DNA of 64,000 bases, taken from JAAXXJ01 sp964412455. GTDB lineage: Bacteria > Nitrospirota > UBA9217. Numbering within the stretch: the stretch's first letter is position 1; every line of letters starts with the position of its first letter. Location of the stretch: NCBI GenBank assembly GCA_964412455.1, contig CAYPOT010000003.1, forward strand, positions 43,445-107,444, in the 5' to 3' direction. The position numbers and the translations under genes were made by a program. A model generated the notes under the pieces. The model saw only the letters and a list, made by a program, of their open reading frames with translations, did not search any database and was not told where the DNA came from. Below, one piece after another: positions 34,300 to 42,911 of this stretch.

Positions 34300-34502
34300 G
34301 GGCCATAATAGTCGGAGGGGGAGGCCCCTGTCAAGACCCGAAACTCGGATTGACATGCTGGAGCATCATTGGTAAGATGCTCCACATTCGGCAACGTGCT
34401 TTTGTCGGAAATAGTAAACGTCATGTAACCACGGGTCCCGACTTTGTCGTGACGCACGGATGACGGCGCAACCATAAACTTAGATCCGATCTTGACTTTC
34501 AC
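34296..34502 (-). CDS. possible small hypothetical protein or fragment
   Basis: 68 codons from GTG 34502, overlapping the start of the HD gene by four bases. Composition is protein-like (KIGSKFMVAPSSVRHDKVG, YMTFTISDKSTLPNVEHL), but no family is recognised and no ribosome-binding site is seen. It could be the remnant of an older gene between the HD gene and guaA. Confidence 0.3.
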   Translation of the reverse strand: MKVKIGSKFMVAPSSVRHDKVGTRGYMTFTISDKSTLPNVEHLTNDAPACQSEFRVLTGASPSDYYGP

Positions 34503-34567
34503 CGTGTGCGGCGAAGCCGCCAGTGGTTACTAAGAACGTTTCATACAAACGATAAAAGGAGTTCCCC

Positions 34568-36139
34568 GTGTCCGACATCCATAGTGAACGGATCCTCATC
34601 CTCGATTTTGGGTCCCAGTACACCCAGCTCATTGCCCGACGCGTGCGCGAGGCCAAGGTCTACTGCGAGATATTTCCCTTCAACGCCGGACTCGATAAGG
34701 TCAAGGCCTTCCGGCCCAAGGGGCTGATCCTTTCCGGTGGTCCGTCCAGCGTATACGATCCGGGAGCGCCGCTCATCGACAAGGCGCATCTCGATCTCGG
34801 CATCCCGGTGCTCGGCATCTGCTATGGCATGCAGCTCCTGACCTATATCCAGGGCGGACAGGTGGCCAAATCCGCAAAGCGTGAGTTCGGCAGGGCAGAG
34901 CTCAAAATTGACAATGTTGCCGGTCTTTTCAATGGCATTGGCTCCGCACTCCGCACTCCGCACTCCGCACTTGAAACTGTCGTCTGGATGAGCCACGGCG
35001 ACCGCATCGAGAAGATGCCTGACGGGTTCTCCGCCATTGCCCATACGGACAACTCCCCGACCGCTGCCATGGCGGACGAGAAGCGGAAGTTCTTCGGCGT
35101 CCAGTTCCATCCCGAGGTCGTCCATACGCCGCAGGGCGTGCAGATCCTCCGGAACTTCGTGTACGGGATCTGCAAATGCGAACCAACCTGGACCATGGCG
35201 TCCTTTGTCGACTATTCCGTCGGCGAGATCCGCAAGGCCGTAGGCAACAAACAGGCACTGTGCGGCCTTTCCGGCGGTGTGGATTCATCGGTAGCCGCAG
35301 TGCTTGTGTACAAGGCCATCGGAAAGCAGCTTGCCTGCATTTTCGTGAACAATGGCGTTCTCCGCAAGGATGAGGCTGAAAAAGTGCAACATACGTTCAA
35401 AGACATGGGGCTGAACCTCAAATATGTCGACGCATCACTGGAATTCCTTACGAAGCTGAAAGGGGTCGAGGACCCAGAGAAAAAACGCAAGATCATCGGC
35501 AATACGTTCATCGAGGTGTTCGAGCGGGAAGCCCATGCAGTGGGAGGCGCGGAGTTCCTGGTGCAGGGCACACTCTACCCCGATGTGATCGAGAGCGTCT
35601 CCTTCAAGGGCCCGTCTGCGATCATCAAGTCCCATCATAACGTGGGAGGCCTGCCGGAGAAAATGAAGCTGAAATTGGTCGAGCCGCTTCGCGAACTGTT
35701 CAAGGACGAGGTGCGGGCCATCGGCCGCGAGATGAAGATGCCCGACGACATCATCGATCGCCAGCCCTTTCCCGGCCCGGGGCTTGCCATCCGCATCCTG
35801 GGCGAGGTGACCGAGGCACGGACCAGCCTTCTGCGCGAGGCCGATGCAATTGTGATCGAGGAGATCAAGAAGGCCGGACTCTATAAAGAGATCTGGCAGT
35901 CCTTTGCCGTGCTGCTCCCGATCAAGACCGTGGGCGTCATGGGCGACGAGCGGACCTACGAGAACGTGGTGGCCATACGCGCGGTCACGAGCCAGGACGG
36001 CATGACCGCGGATTGGGCGAAGATTCCCTATGAGCTCCTGGGCATCATGTCGAACAGGATCATCAACGAAGTAAAGGGCGTGAACCGCGTGGTATTCGAC
36101 ATCTCGTCCAAGCCGCCGAGCACGATCGAGTGGGAGTAG
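34568..36139 (+). CDS. guaA: GMP synthase (glutamine-hydrolysing)
   Basis: 523 residues. Converts XMP to GMP with glutamine and ATP. N-terminal class I glutamine amidotransferase (Cys in GICYGMQLL; His/Glu in FHPEVVHT), middle ATP-pyrophosphatase with PP-loop SGGVDSSVAAV, and C-terminal dimerisation domain ending PPSTIEWE. GTG start at 34568 after AAAGGAG. Odd: between LFNGIG and VWMSHGD the usual short loop is replaced by GSALRTPHSALET, encoded by four perfect tandem copies of a 7-bp unit that elsewhere is an intergenic repeat. The frame is kept and the active sites are intact. Confidence 0.97.
   Translation: MSDIHSERILILDFGSQYTQLIARRVREAKVYCEIFPFNAGLDKVKAFRPKGLILSGGPSSVYDPGAPLIDKAHLDLGIPVLGICYGMQLLTYIQGGQVAKSAKREFGRAELKIDNVAGLFNGIGSALRTPHSALETVVWMSHGDRIEKMPDGFSAIAHTDNSPTAAMADEKRKFFGVQFHPEVVHTPQGVQILRNFVYGICKCEPTWTMASFVDYSVGEIRKAVGNKQALCGLSGGVDSSVAAVLVYKAIGKQLACIFVNNGVLRKDEAEKVQHTFKDMGLNLKYVDASLEFLTKLKGVEDPEKKRKIIGNTFIEVFEREAHAVGGAEFLVQGTLYPDVIESVSFKGPSAIIKSHHNVGGLPEKMKLKLVEPLRELFKDEVRAIGREMKMPDDIIDRQPFPGPGLAIRILGEVTEARTSLLREADAIVIEEIKKAGLYKEIWQSFAVLLPIKTVGVMGDERTYENVVAIRAVTSQDGMTADWAKIPYELLGIMSNRIINEVKGVNRVVFDISSKPPSTIEWE
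34944..34971 (+). repeat. four tandem copies of CCGCACT inside guaA
   Basis: 28 bp of exact 7-bp repeats within the amidotransferase domain. Same family as the intergenic TGCGGAG arrays, here in the reverse-complement orientation. 28 is not a multiple of 3, so the exact span of inserted DNA must include neighbouring bases for the frame to hold. Confidence 0.85.
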
Positions 36140-36315
36140 GAGAAGCAGACGACAGACCGTCCGGCGTTGCCGGACTGCCGAAAGATACACAACAGATATC
36201 AGATCAGTGACGTGATGCAAATGCAAAGAGGCGGCCTTATCAGGTGACCGCCTGAGATTGACCCCGGAACGGAAATGAGTGAGGCAAATTTAGTGCGCCG
36301 CCGAAAGGACACGTA

Positions 36316-37074
36316 ATGAGAAACAGGATCCGACAGTTTCATTTGATCATTGCTGCGGCAGCGTTCCTGCTCATGAACACCGCGGGCTGTGCGATCCATA
36401 ACTATCGGGATAGCGAAGAAACGCTCCGGTTGGGACGTGCCGGCGTTGCCGTGCTGGTAGATTCCTCCGTTCACCTCTCGGTATCAGGAGGACGGAATTC
36501 GATCAGTGTGCCTGAAAACGCCTCGATCTCCGTCGAGATGCTCAAGGCGGTCGAGGCATCGCTCGAGCGCAAGGGTTATGCCGTGAGCGGACCGAGGCTG
36601 CTCTCCGTGGGTGCTGCGTTCAATGCGGCCGATACCATGAATGTGACGACCGTTGGAGGTGTACTGGAATCCCCGGAAGAAGTGGGCAAGCCCTTCATTG
36701 TCAGGCCGGACCCGGGTGATCCGGCGGCGTACGCCAGGCTGAATGAACTCTTCCTCTGGGCACGCAAGGTGGAAGGGCCCGCGCCGAAGTCGTCGCTGGG
36801 CATAGCGTCGGCGCCGGGTCTGGTCCTGGTCTCCTGTTCGGGAAGCAACAAGCAGAGTTTTCCTGCCGGAGGCGACCAGAGCGTAAGCATTACGAGACTC
36901 AAGCCCGGCGTGGACGCGGGATCGGACGCATGGTCAGAGATGCTGGTCATGCTGCTTGACCGCGCGTCGGGAAGGATCGCCTGGCTGGGCCGGGGAAGTG
37001 TCACTGAATTCACACCGGAGGCTGCGGGAAAAGAGGTTTTAAGACTTGTGTCGGAGATGCCGCCGGCGAATTAG
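36316..37074 (+). CDS. predicted lipoprotein, unknown family
   Basis: 252 residues. Lipoprotein signal with lipobox LLMNTAGC (Cys about residue 25). The mature part alternates beta and helix; no domain recognised with confidence. The end (ASGRIAWLGRGSVTEFTPEAAGKEVLRLVSEMPP) resembles the DUF4136-like lipoproteins that monitor surface structures, but this is weak. No ribosome-binding site stands out. Stands alone before a bidirectional terminator. Confidence 0.7.
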   Translation: MRNRIRQFHLIIAAAAFLLMNTAGCAIHNYRDSEETLRLGRAGVAVLVDSSVHLSVSGGRNSISVPENASISVEMLKAVEASLERKGYAVSGPRLLSVGAAFNAADTMNVTTVGGVLESPEEVGKPFIVRPDPGDPAAYARLNELFLWARKVEGPAPKSSLGIASAPGLVLVSCSGSNKQSFPAGGDQSVSITRLKPGVDAGSDAWSEMLVMLLDRASGRIAWLGRGSVTEFTPEAAGKEVLRLVSEMPPAN

Positions 37075-37113
37075 AAAGAGGCAGGTGTTTTTTCGACAGA
37101 GTTGAACAGAATA

Positions 37114-37142
37114 GGCCTGCTCAGGAAAGAGCAGGCCGTTTT
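37114..37142. terminator. convergent terminator between the lipoprotein and permease genes
   Basis: 9-bp stem ggcctgctc / gagcaggcc, 6-base loop, T-run on the plus side (gtttt) and A-rich context on the other. It overlaps the last codons of the minus-strand permease gene. Confidence 0.75.
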
Positions 37143-37870
37143 GCATTTAAATAGCGTACTCCCGTCCATATCAGCACTGCGGCGAAGATGATCCGCAGGG
37201 CGCTGTCCGAGAGGGCGTGGGCCGCGGAGCCGCCGAGTACTGAGCCGACGAGGACGCCTGGAACGAGGCCCCAGAGAAGGGTTGTTCTGACGTTTCCCAG
37301 CTTCCAGTGAGTGAACGCTCCGACGCTGCCGGCGGGCACCATGACGAGCAGGGACGTGCCCTGCGCCACGTGCTGATCGAACCCGGCGAGCAGTACCATC
37401 GCGGGGATCATGATAGCCCCTCCGCCTACCCCCATCATTCCCGACATGAAACCCGCGAGACCGCCGGTGAGCAGCAGCACCGTGATCTTCATCACGCCCC
37501 ATCCCGGTGCGGGGAGCGCGGCAAGATGGGGTTTAAGCAGCAGGAGGACGGACACAATCAACAGGTAACCGCCGAAGGATCGCTTGAGCTTCCACTCCGG
37601 GAGGGCATGGGCGAAGTGCGCGCCTGAGCGCGCGGCGGCGACGGCGGTCGTTGCCATCAGCAGCGATGCGGCTACATCGACGTCACCGCTCACTGCATAG
37701 GTGACAGCGCCGGCAAGCCCCGTGAAGACGAGCGCCACGAGGCTCATGCCGTGCGCGGTATGCTGGTCCAGTTTCAGGATGCCGACCAGCAGGGGGATCA
37801 TGACGATCCCGCCGCCGCCGCCCGTGATGCCGCCGGTGATCCCGGCAAGAAGACCAATGAGAAAGTTCAT
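37121..37870 (-). CDS. TauE/SafE-family membrane permease
   Basis: 249 residues, about eight helices in two halves that each begin with a glycine-rich repeat: GLLAGITGGITGGGGGIVMIPLL and GLAGFMSGMMGVGGGAIMIPAMVLL. Family members export sulfite, sulfoacetate or other sulfonates, or carry related organic anions. In a sulfate reducer, release of sulfite is conceivable, but no sulfur gene is adjacent and the substrate is unknown. Confidence 0.88.
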   Translation of the reverse strand: MNFLIGLLAGITGGITGGGGGIVMIPLLVGILKLDQHTAHGMSLVALVFTGLAGAVTYAVSGDVDVAASLLMATTAVAAARSGAHFAHALPEWKLKRSFGGYLLIVSVLLLLKPHLAALPAPGWGVMKITVLLLTGGLAGFMSGMMGVGGGAIMIPAMVLLAGFDQHVAQGTSLLVMVPAGSVGAFTHWKLGNVRTTLLWGLVPGVLVGSVLGGSAAHALSDSALRIIFAAVLIWTGVRYLNAKRPALS

Positions 37871-38190
37871 AGTATTAAGAATAAAAGTGAAGACCTATTA
37901 CCCTAAAAACGGCACTTGACACTGATCAAATCGGAGAAGAGGCGGATAACGGCGGATTTTTCCCAGATAAGTAGTTCACCCGATGGGTAAATGCATTGCT
38001 TTAGCATTTTTCCGCTTTTATCCGGAGTTAATCCGCTTCTTCTGTGTCTAAGTGCTTTTTTTAGGATTACCGCAGGGGGGCAGGGGTAGGAGTGGTTAAA
38101 AGCCGGAAAGCAGGTATAAAGGAAAGAGAGAAACATAACATCTTCATACCTTCCTTCCTGCCTTCTTACCATCGCACCTTCGGGTTTTTC
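37871..38190. other. repeat-filled intergenic stretch
   Basis: 320 bases. 37932-38030 carries ggcggataacggcggatttttcc and its partial reverse (ttttatccggagttaatccgc); 38110-38180 is another heptamer array (taccttccttcctgccttcttacc and relatives). No coding content. Confidence 0.5.
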
Positions 38191-38589
38191 CTAATCGTTC
38201 GTTTTTGGCGCGTCCGGATTCAACGTCCCGAACTCCTGGCCGAACTGGTTGGCCGCGGAGACGCCGACCTCCTGGAGCATCCGGCCGAAGGTGCCCTTCA
38301 CGAGGTCCATCGATACGCCGAGGTCTTTCGCGATCGTTTCCAGCGGCTGCTTTTGGGTGAAGTGCCGTTCGGCGATCATGATCTTCAGGAAGTCCGCCTG
38401 GATCATCTTTTCAAGCGCCGTGTCGGTTATGGCGGCGCTTTCGTAAGCCTGCTTCAGGGTCTTTCCCCCTGTTATCGCTTCCCGGTACTTCGTCACCGCC
38501 TCGGTGTAGATCTTGTCCTCCTCGGGCGTGAACTCCTTGAAGTCGAAGTCCGGCATGGTTGCTTTATTCGGGGTCTTTTTCTTTTTCAT
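38191..38589 (-). CDS. hypothetical protein, helical
   Basis: 132 residues, charged and mainly helical, with a possible helix-turn-helix near the C-terminus (LETIAKDLGVSMDLVKGTFGRML). Lysine-rich start MKKKKTPNK after AAAGGAA. No family recognised. It is first in a minus-strand run only by position: the FTR-like and glutaredoxin-like genes lie upstream in the same direction, separated by about 50 bases of simple repeat. Confidence 0.65.
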   Translation of the reverse strand: MKKKKTPNKATMPDFDFKEFTPEEDKIYTEAVTKYREAITGGKTLKQAYESAAITDTALEKMIQADFLKIMIAERHFTQKQPLETIAKDLGVSMDLVKGTFGRMLQEVGVSAANQFGQEFGTLNPDAPKTND

Positions 38590-38639
38590 GGCATTTCCTT
38601 TGCGTGGATTTCCTCTGCGTCCTCTGCGGTGAAAAAGTC

Positions 38640-38975
38640 TTACAGCATCTTCCGCTTTTCCTTCGGCCTGCGCTCCGGGACTTGTTTATGCTCCAGTTTG
38701 CCTTCGTTCCACTCCACGGAAACGTACAACTCGCAGTAGCAGCTTCCGTATTCCTTGATGTCCGGGTCGCGGTATACACAGGGGCAGACGACATCGGCGT
38801 CCTGATCCTTCGCTCCCCACGCCAGGCGGCAGGGGCAGGAACGGTAGCCATAGCGCGCCTCATTCGTGAGCAGGCCCCGCAGGATATCCATGACGAATTC
38901 CCGGTCCTTGTTCAAGCGGATGCCCTGGGACTCGGCGTACTTCGACAGGATCGGGTATAGTTCCTCCGCGGTCAT
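38640..38975 (-). CDS. ferredoxin-thioredoxin reductase catalytic-chain-like protein
   Basis: 111 residues. Matches the FTR beta family pattern of six cysteines plus spacing: CPC (SCPCRLAWG), 15 or 16 residues, CPC (VVCPCVYRD), then CYC (SCYCELY) where chloroplast FTR has CHC. In FTR these cysteines hold a [4Fe-4S] cluster next to a redox disulfide that reduces thioredoxin-fold partners with ferredoxin electrons. The glutaredoxin-like gene ends three bases upstream of this start, so it is the probable partner. No FTR alpha subunit is seen, as in other anaerobes. Confidence 0.88.
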   Translation of the reverse strand: MTAEELYPILSKYAESQGIRLNKDREFVMDILRGLLTNEARYGYRSCPCRLAWGAKDQDADVVCPCVYRDPDIKEYGSCYCELYVSVEWNEGKLEHKQVPERRPKEKRKML

Positions 38976-38978
38976 GCC

Positions 38979-39239
38979 CTATTCTCCAAGCGCCTTGCGA
39001 ATGTGCTCCTCATTGAAACCGATCAGGACGTCGTCGTCGATGCAGATGGTGGGGAAGGTGCATTCCGGGTTCAGCTTGCGTACCTCGTCCATCACTTTTT
39101 CCCGCTCGGCGCCGGACAGGAGGTCGACATCGGTAAAATCCGCTTCGATGCCGTTGTCCTTGAAGAACTTCTTGGTCCGCAGGCAATGGGAGCAGGTGCT
39201 GAGCGTGTAAAGCTTGATCTTCGGGTGTTTTTTTACCAT
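38979..39239 (-). CDS. glutaredoxin-like protein, partner of FTR
   Basis: 86 residues. Thioredoxin fold with active-site CSHC (LYTLSTCSHCLRTKKFF) and cis-Pro in CTFPTICID. GGAGG seven bases before ATG 39239. Immediately upstream of the FTR-like gene with a 3-base gap, so co-translated. Paralogue of the CGAC protein at 31674-31937 (shared LYxLSTCxxC, DVDLL, GF/GYD near the end). Confidence 0.86.
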   Translation of the reverse strand: MVKKHPKIKLYTLSTCSHCLRTKKFFKDNGIEADFTDVDLLSGAEREKVMDEVRKLNPECTFPTICIDDDVLIGFNEEHIRKALGE

Positions 39240-39444
39240 ACGGAAGCCTCCGTTCAATCGAAAACAGTATAACATGGAGATAACGGCCATGCAAATAATT
39301 TTGGCCAGGCACTGCGGGAAAAGCGCCACACGGACATATTTCCGGGCAAGCAGGTCCCGAACGGACTATAATATGCGCAATCCGGTCATTGCGCATATTA
39401 CACGCTCCAAGGTATGGTCTGCGGTGAAGAGGGAGGTTCGAACG

Positions 39445-40392
39445 GTGCAAAAGATCCTTCAGTTCGGTTTCCTGGGCGTCCTGCTCCTGGGACTGGCGGC
39501 GTGCAGCGACAGCGGTGCGCCGAAGAAGGTCAGCCTCGAAAAGCGGGAGGCCATTAAACTTTCCGTTGACCACAAGGGTGAAAAGCCGATACGGATCGCG
39601 GTCGGCGGCATGATCACGCCGCGCGAGGGTTTTGTCTACTATCGGGGATTCCTCGACTATATCGGCGAAAAGCTGGGCAGGCATGTCGAATTCATCGATC
39701 GGGAAAACTACAAGGAGATCAATCAGCTTCTGAGATCAGGAAGCATTGACGCCGCTTTTGTGTGTTCTGGCCCCTATGTCGAAGGCCGACGGGAATTCGG
39801 TCTGGAACTTCTTGTGGCGCCGCAGGCCTACGGTCAGACCGTTTACTATGCTTATATCATCGTCGCACGGGACAGCCCGATCACGAGGTTCGAAGAGCTC
39901 AAGGGCAGAACGTTCGCCTTTGCCGATCCCGATTCCAACACCGGCAGGCTGGTGCCCGAATTCATGCTTGCCAAAATGGGCGAGACCCCTGACTCGTTCT
40001 TCAGCAAGCATATCTTCACCTATGCCCATGACAAGTCTATCAAGGCGGTCGCGCAGGGGATCGTTGACGGCGCGTCCGTGGACAGCCTTATCTGGGACTA
40101 TGCCGACAAGCTGGATCCCCAGTTCACGTCGAAGACGAAGATCATCAGAAAATCCGCCCCCTATGCGATCCCACCGGTTGTCGTCAGGCCGGGGCTGGAC
40201 GGTGACCTGAAAAAAGCATTGCAGCAGGTCTTCCTGGGCGCCCATGCCGACCCGGAGGGGAAGGATATCCTCAAACATATGATGATCGACAGATTCGTTG
40301 AGATCAATGACAAGGCCTATGATTCGATCCGTGAAATGAAGGCCTGGGTGAAGCAGCAGAAGAACAACAGGAACAAGAAGAGGGCGCCTTAG
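39445..40392 (+). CDS. PhnD-like periplasmic binding lipoprotein
   Basis: 315 residues. Substrate-binding protein of the phosphate/phosphite/phosphonate (PhnD, type 2 periplasmic) class: IRIAVGGMITPREGF, YIGEKLGRHVEFIDRENYKEINQLL, DAAFVCSGPYV, FADPDSNTGRLVP, DGASVDSLIWDY. N-terminal lipobox GLAAC. GTG 39445 is chosen because GGGAGG lies nine bases upstream and the lipoprotein signal starts there. No ABC permease or ATPase is nearby; instead the next gene, touching its stop, encodes a membrane receptor. So this protein more likely senses than transports. The ligand is unknown. Confidence 0.85.
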   Translation: MQKILQFGFLGVLLLGLAACSDSGAPKKVSLEKREAIKLSVDHKGEKPIRIAVGGMITPREGFVYYRGFLDYIGEKLGRHVEFIDRENYKEINQLLRSGSIDAAFVCSGPYVEGRREFGLELLVAPQAYGQTVYYAYIIVARDSPITRFEELKGRTFAFADPDSNTGRLVPEFMLAKMGETPDSFFSKHIFTYAHDKSIKAVAQGIVDGASVDSLIWDYADKLDPQFTSKTKIIRKSAPYAIPPVVVRPGLDGDLKKALQQVFLGAHADPEGKDILKHMMIDRFVEINDKAYDSIREMKAWVKQQKNNRNKKRAP

Positions 40393-41334
40393 ATGATGAC
40401 GCGGCTGAACAGCCTCTACGCGAAGATCCTTGCCGGAACGATCGGGATCGTCGTGGTGATGGGCGCGGCGCTCGCCGCATTCATCATGGTTGCTGTGCAG
40501 CCCAAGCTTCAGGCCGCCCTCGAAAAGCGGGGGGAGTTCATGGCGCAGCATGTCGCCAGCCAGAGTGCAATGCCGATCCTGACCGAACGGTTCTTCGAGA
40601 TGGACCTGCTGCTCAGTGATCTTATGACGACGGACAAGGACGTCGAATACTGCTACGTCGTGAACAGCCGGGGCCACGTCGTTGCGCATACCTTCGGAAA
40701 AAAATTCCCCACGGACCTGAAGGCGCCCGGGGCGGCGCTGAACGTGCAGGCATTCCGCATCGAGCATCTGGCCACGGAAAAGGGTGCGATCCTCGACTTT
40801 GCCGCGCCGATCCTGCAGGGTCGGATCGGGACCGTGCATCTCGGAATGTCGGAGCGGCCGATCGAACAGGCGGTTTCGGCCATGATCCGGCAGCTTCTGC
40901 TGATCGTCATGATCGTGCTGGTTCTGGGAAGCGCCGCCGCCGTCATATTCGCGCGGGCAATGACAAGGCCGCTCCAGGACCTAGTCCGTGCCGCCGGGGC
41001 GGTGGGAAGCGGCGATCTTGACCACCAGATCACGGTCCGGACCCGGGACGAGATCGGCATCCTTGCCGATTCGTTCCAGCAGATGGTTTTCAAACGGAAA
41101 CAGGCCGAACAAGGGCGTGAAGCGCTCATTTCCCAGCTTCAGGAGGCCCTGGACAATATCAAGAAGCTCGAAGGGATTTTACCCATCTGCTCTTCCTGCA
41201 AGCGGATCCGCGACGACAAGGGGGAATGGAACCAGCTGGAGGCGTATATCCGGGACAATTCCGAAGCCGAGTTCAGCCATGGACTTTGCACGGAATGCGC
41301 ACAAAAGATGTATCCAAAATATTTTCCCAAATAA
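40393..41334 (+). CDS. membrane receptor with HAMP and zinc-binding-like C-terminus, no kinase
   Basis: 313 residues. Helix 1 (about 12-35), periplasmic sensor of about 130 residues, helix 2 (about 175-195), HAMP (about 195-250: RAMTRPLQDLVRAAGAVGSGDLDHQI, DEIGILADSF), coiled coil, then a C-terminal module of about 50 residues (LPICSSCKRIRDDKGEWNQLEAYI, FSHGLCTECAQKMYP) with two CxxC pairs. This module is common at the end of PAS-containing sensor proteins; its role is not known. No histidine kinase, GGDEF or methyl-accepting domain is present. Starts at the base after the PhnD-like stop, so the two form a coupled sensor pair. Confidence 0.85.
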   Translation: MMTRLNSLYAKILAGTIGIVVVMGAALAAFIMVAVQPKLQAALEKRGEFMAQHVASQSAMPILTERFFEMDLLLSDLMTTDKDVEYCYVVNSRGHVVAHTFGKKFPTDLKAPGAALNVQAFRIEHLATEKGAILDFAAPILQGRIGTVHLGMSERPIEQAVSAMIRQLLLIVMIVLVLGSAAAVIFARAMTRPLQDLVRAAGAVGSGDLDHQITVRTRDEIGILADSFQQMVFKRKQAEQGREALISQLQEALDNIKKLEGILPICSSCKRIRDDKGEWNQLEAYIRDNSEAEFSHGLCTECAQKMYPKYFPK

Positions 41335-41374
41335 GGGTATTGACAGCATGATAGTTCAGTGTGAAAATAGTGAT

Positions 41375-41944
41375 ATGAAGAACTGGTTTCTTATTGCGGT
41401 GTTCCTGGCTCTCACGGGATGCGCGCCGGTCCTCGACAAGGGATTGATGGACCAGGGCGCCCGGGAGTTCCAGTTGTCCCATCTCGTGGAGACGCCCGAG
41501 GTGTTCAAGGACCGCCTCTTCATCCTGGGCGGAGTGATCGTGGAGACGAAGCTCACGGAGAAGGGCTCCCAGATCGAGGCGCTGTTCATTCCGGTGAACC
41601 CTTCCGGTTACCTCAGGGATACTTCGCGGCATCAGGGGAGGTTCCTGGCGGTCTATTCCCGATCAAAGGGCATCCTGGATCCCCTGATCTACAATAAGGG
41701 GCGTGAGATAACCCTGGCAGGGGACTTCGTGGAAGTGCGGAAAGGAAAGATCGACGAGATGGAATACTCCTACCCGGTGTTCGAGGTCCGGCAGATCCAT
41801 CTCTGGGAAGAGTATAAGGATTACCCCTACGCCTGGCCCTATCCGTATCCTTACTATAGTCCCTACTACTACCGGTCCCCGTTCCTCTACGACGCCTGGG
41901 GACGGCCCTATCCAGGCCCCTACTGGCCGCCGCCTCCGTGGTAA
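41375..41944 (+). CDS. Slp-family outer-membrane lipoprotein
   Basis: 189 residues. Signal MKNWFLIAVFLALTGC with lipobox LTGC. The mature part contains the Slp pattern (FKDRLFILGGVIVETKLTEKGSQIEAL, GREITLAGDFV, EYSYPVFEVRQIHLW). The tail from about residue 150 is tyrosine/proline-rich (YPYAWPYPYPYYSPYYYRSP ...), probably disordered or wall-binding. ATG 41375 is preferred to 41348 because the signal begins there. Slp is induced by starvation and acid in enterobacteria; its role here is unknown. Confidence 0.85.
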   Translation: MKNWFLIAVFLALTGCAPVLDKGLMDQGAREFQLSHLVETPEVFKDRLFILGGVIVETKLTEKGSQIEALFIPVNPSGYLRDTSRHQGRFLAVYSRSKGILDPLIYNKGREITLAGDFVEVRKGKIDEMEYSYPVFEVRQIHLWEEYKDYPYAWPYPYPYYSPYYYRSPFLYDAWGRPYPGPYWPPPPW

Positions 41945-42021
41945 GAACGACGGCTATGCGTTGCGGTGGGTCATTTTCACGAATTGACCACAGGGAGTAC
42001 CTGACGTAAGAGGAGACGCCT

Positions 42022-42789
42022 ATGAACGCACAACAAGGCGGAGATATCTCGCGCAGCGGTATCCTCGGCCTGCTCCCGGCTGCCGGCTTCATGCTCGCCA
42101 TTCTTGCCGTCGCTGCCGCAGTTCTTGCCGGTTTCGGGACCCGGTGGGGGTGGTGGAATTTCCGTACCGGTTTCACCATCCTGAAGGTGTCCGCCTATGG
42201 CGGCGTTGCTGCAGCCGTGGCATCGATCGCCGGCGGCATCATTGCCGTTTCGGGGACCCCGCGGACGGGCCTGGTCCTCGCCGTTGCCGGAGTCCTCCTC
42301 GGGCTTATCACCGCCGGGATCCCCTGGTCATGGATGCGGACCGTGCAGCACGTGCCCCGCATCCACGACATAACGACGGATATGGACAACCCGCCGAAGT
42401 TCATTGCCGTCCTGCCGCTAAGGAAAGATGCCTCCAATTCAGCAGAATATGGCGGGTCCGAGGTCGCAGCGCAGCAGCGAAAGAGTTATCCTGATATCGT
42501 CCCCTTCCGGTTAAAAATACAGCCTGACCAGGCGTTCGAGCAGGCCTTGCAGACCGCAAGGGTTATGGGTTGGGAGATCGTGGAGGCCGATGCCGGGCAG
42601 CAGCGCATCGAGGCTACGGACACCACCTTCTGGTTCGGCTTCAAGGATGATATTATCATTCGGATCTCGCCGGCGCCGGATGGAAGCAGGATCGACGTCC
42701 GCTCCCTATCGCGCGTGGGATCGAGCGACGTAGGCACGAACGCCAAAAGGATTCGGGCGTATTTTCGGAAGCTTGAGCGGACGAATTAG
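42022..42789 (+). CDS. DUF1499-domain membrane protein
   Basis: 255 residues. Three membrane helices in the first 110 residues (AGFMLAILAVAAAVLAGF, GVAAAVASIAGGIIAV, GLVLAVAGVLLGLITAG), then a soluble DUF1499 domain (about 115-250: RIHDITTDMDNPPKF, WEIVEADAGQQRIEATDTTFWFGFKDDIIIRI, DVRSLSRVGSSDVGTNAKRI). The family is widespread and uncharacterised. AGGAGAC precedes the ATG. Confidence 0.88.
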   Translation: MNAQQGGDISRSGILGLLPAAGFMLAILAVAAAVLAGFGTRWGWWNFRTGFTILKVSAYGGVAAAVASIAGGIIAVSGTPRTGLVLAVAGVLLGLITAGIPWSWMRTVQHVPRIHDITTDMDNPPKFIAVLPLRKDASNSAEYGGSEVAAQQRKSYPDIVPFRLKIQPDQAFEQALQTARVMGWEIVEADAGQQRIEATDTTFWFGFKDDIIIRISPAPDGSRIDVRSLSRVGSSDVGTNAKRIRAYFRKLERTN

Positions 42790-42911
42790 CAGGCAGAAGA
42801 GTGCCGGTCAGAAGGTGCTGGCTGAGGTCTCGGGACGTATATAACGTAAATTAAGGAAAGACACCGTACATTGTCAAGGCGCACACGAGTTGTCTTGGGC
42901 CACGGACAGGA

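Noticed and set aside
36159..36175. hairpin after guaA (gtccggc / gccggac) as a terminator
   Set aside because: The stem is only 7 bp and no T-run follows.
40988..41374. long N-terminal extension of the Slp lipoprotein
   Set aside because: It overlaps the receptor gene in another frame; the lipoprotein signal begins at 41375.
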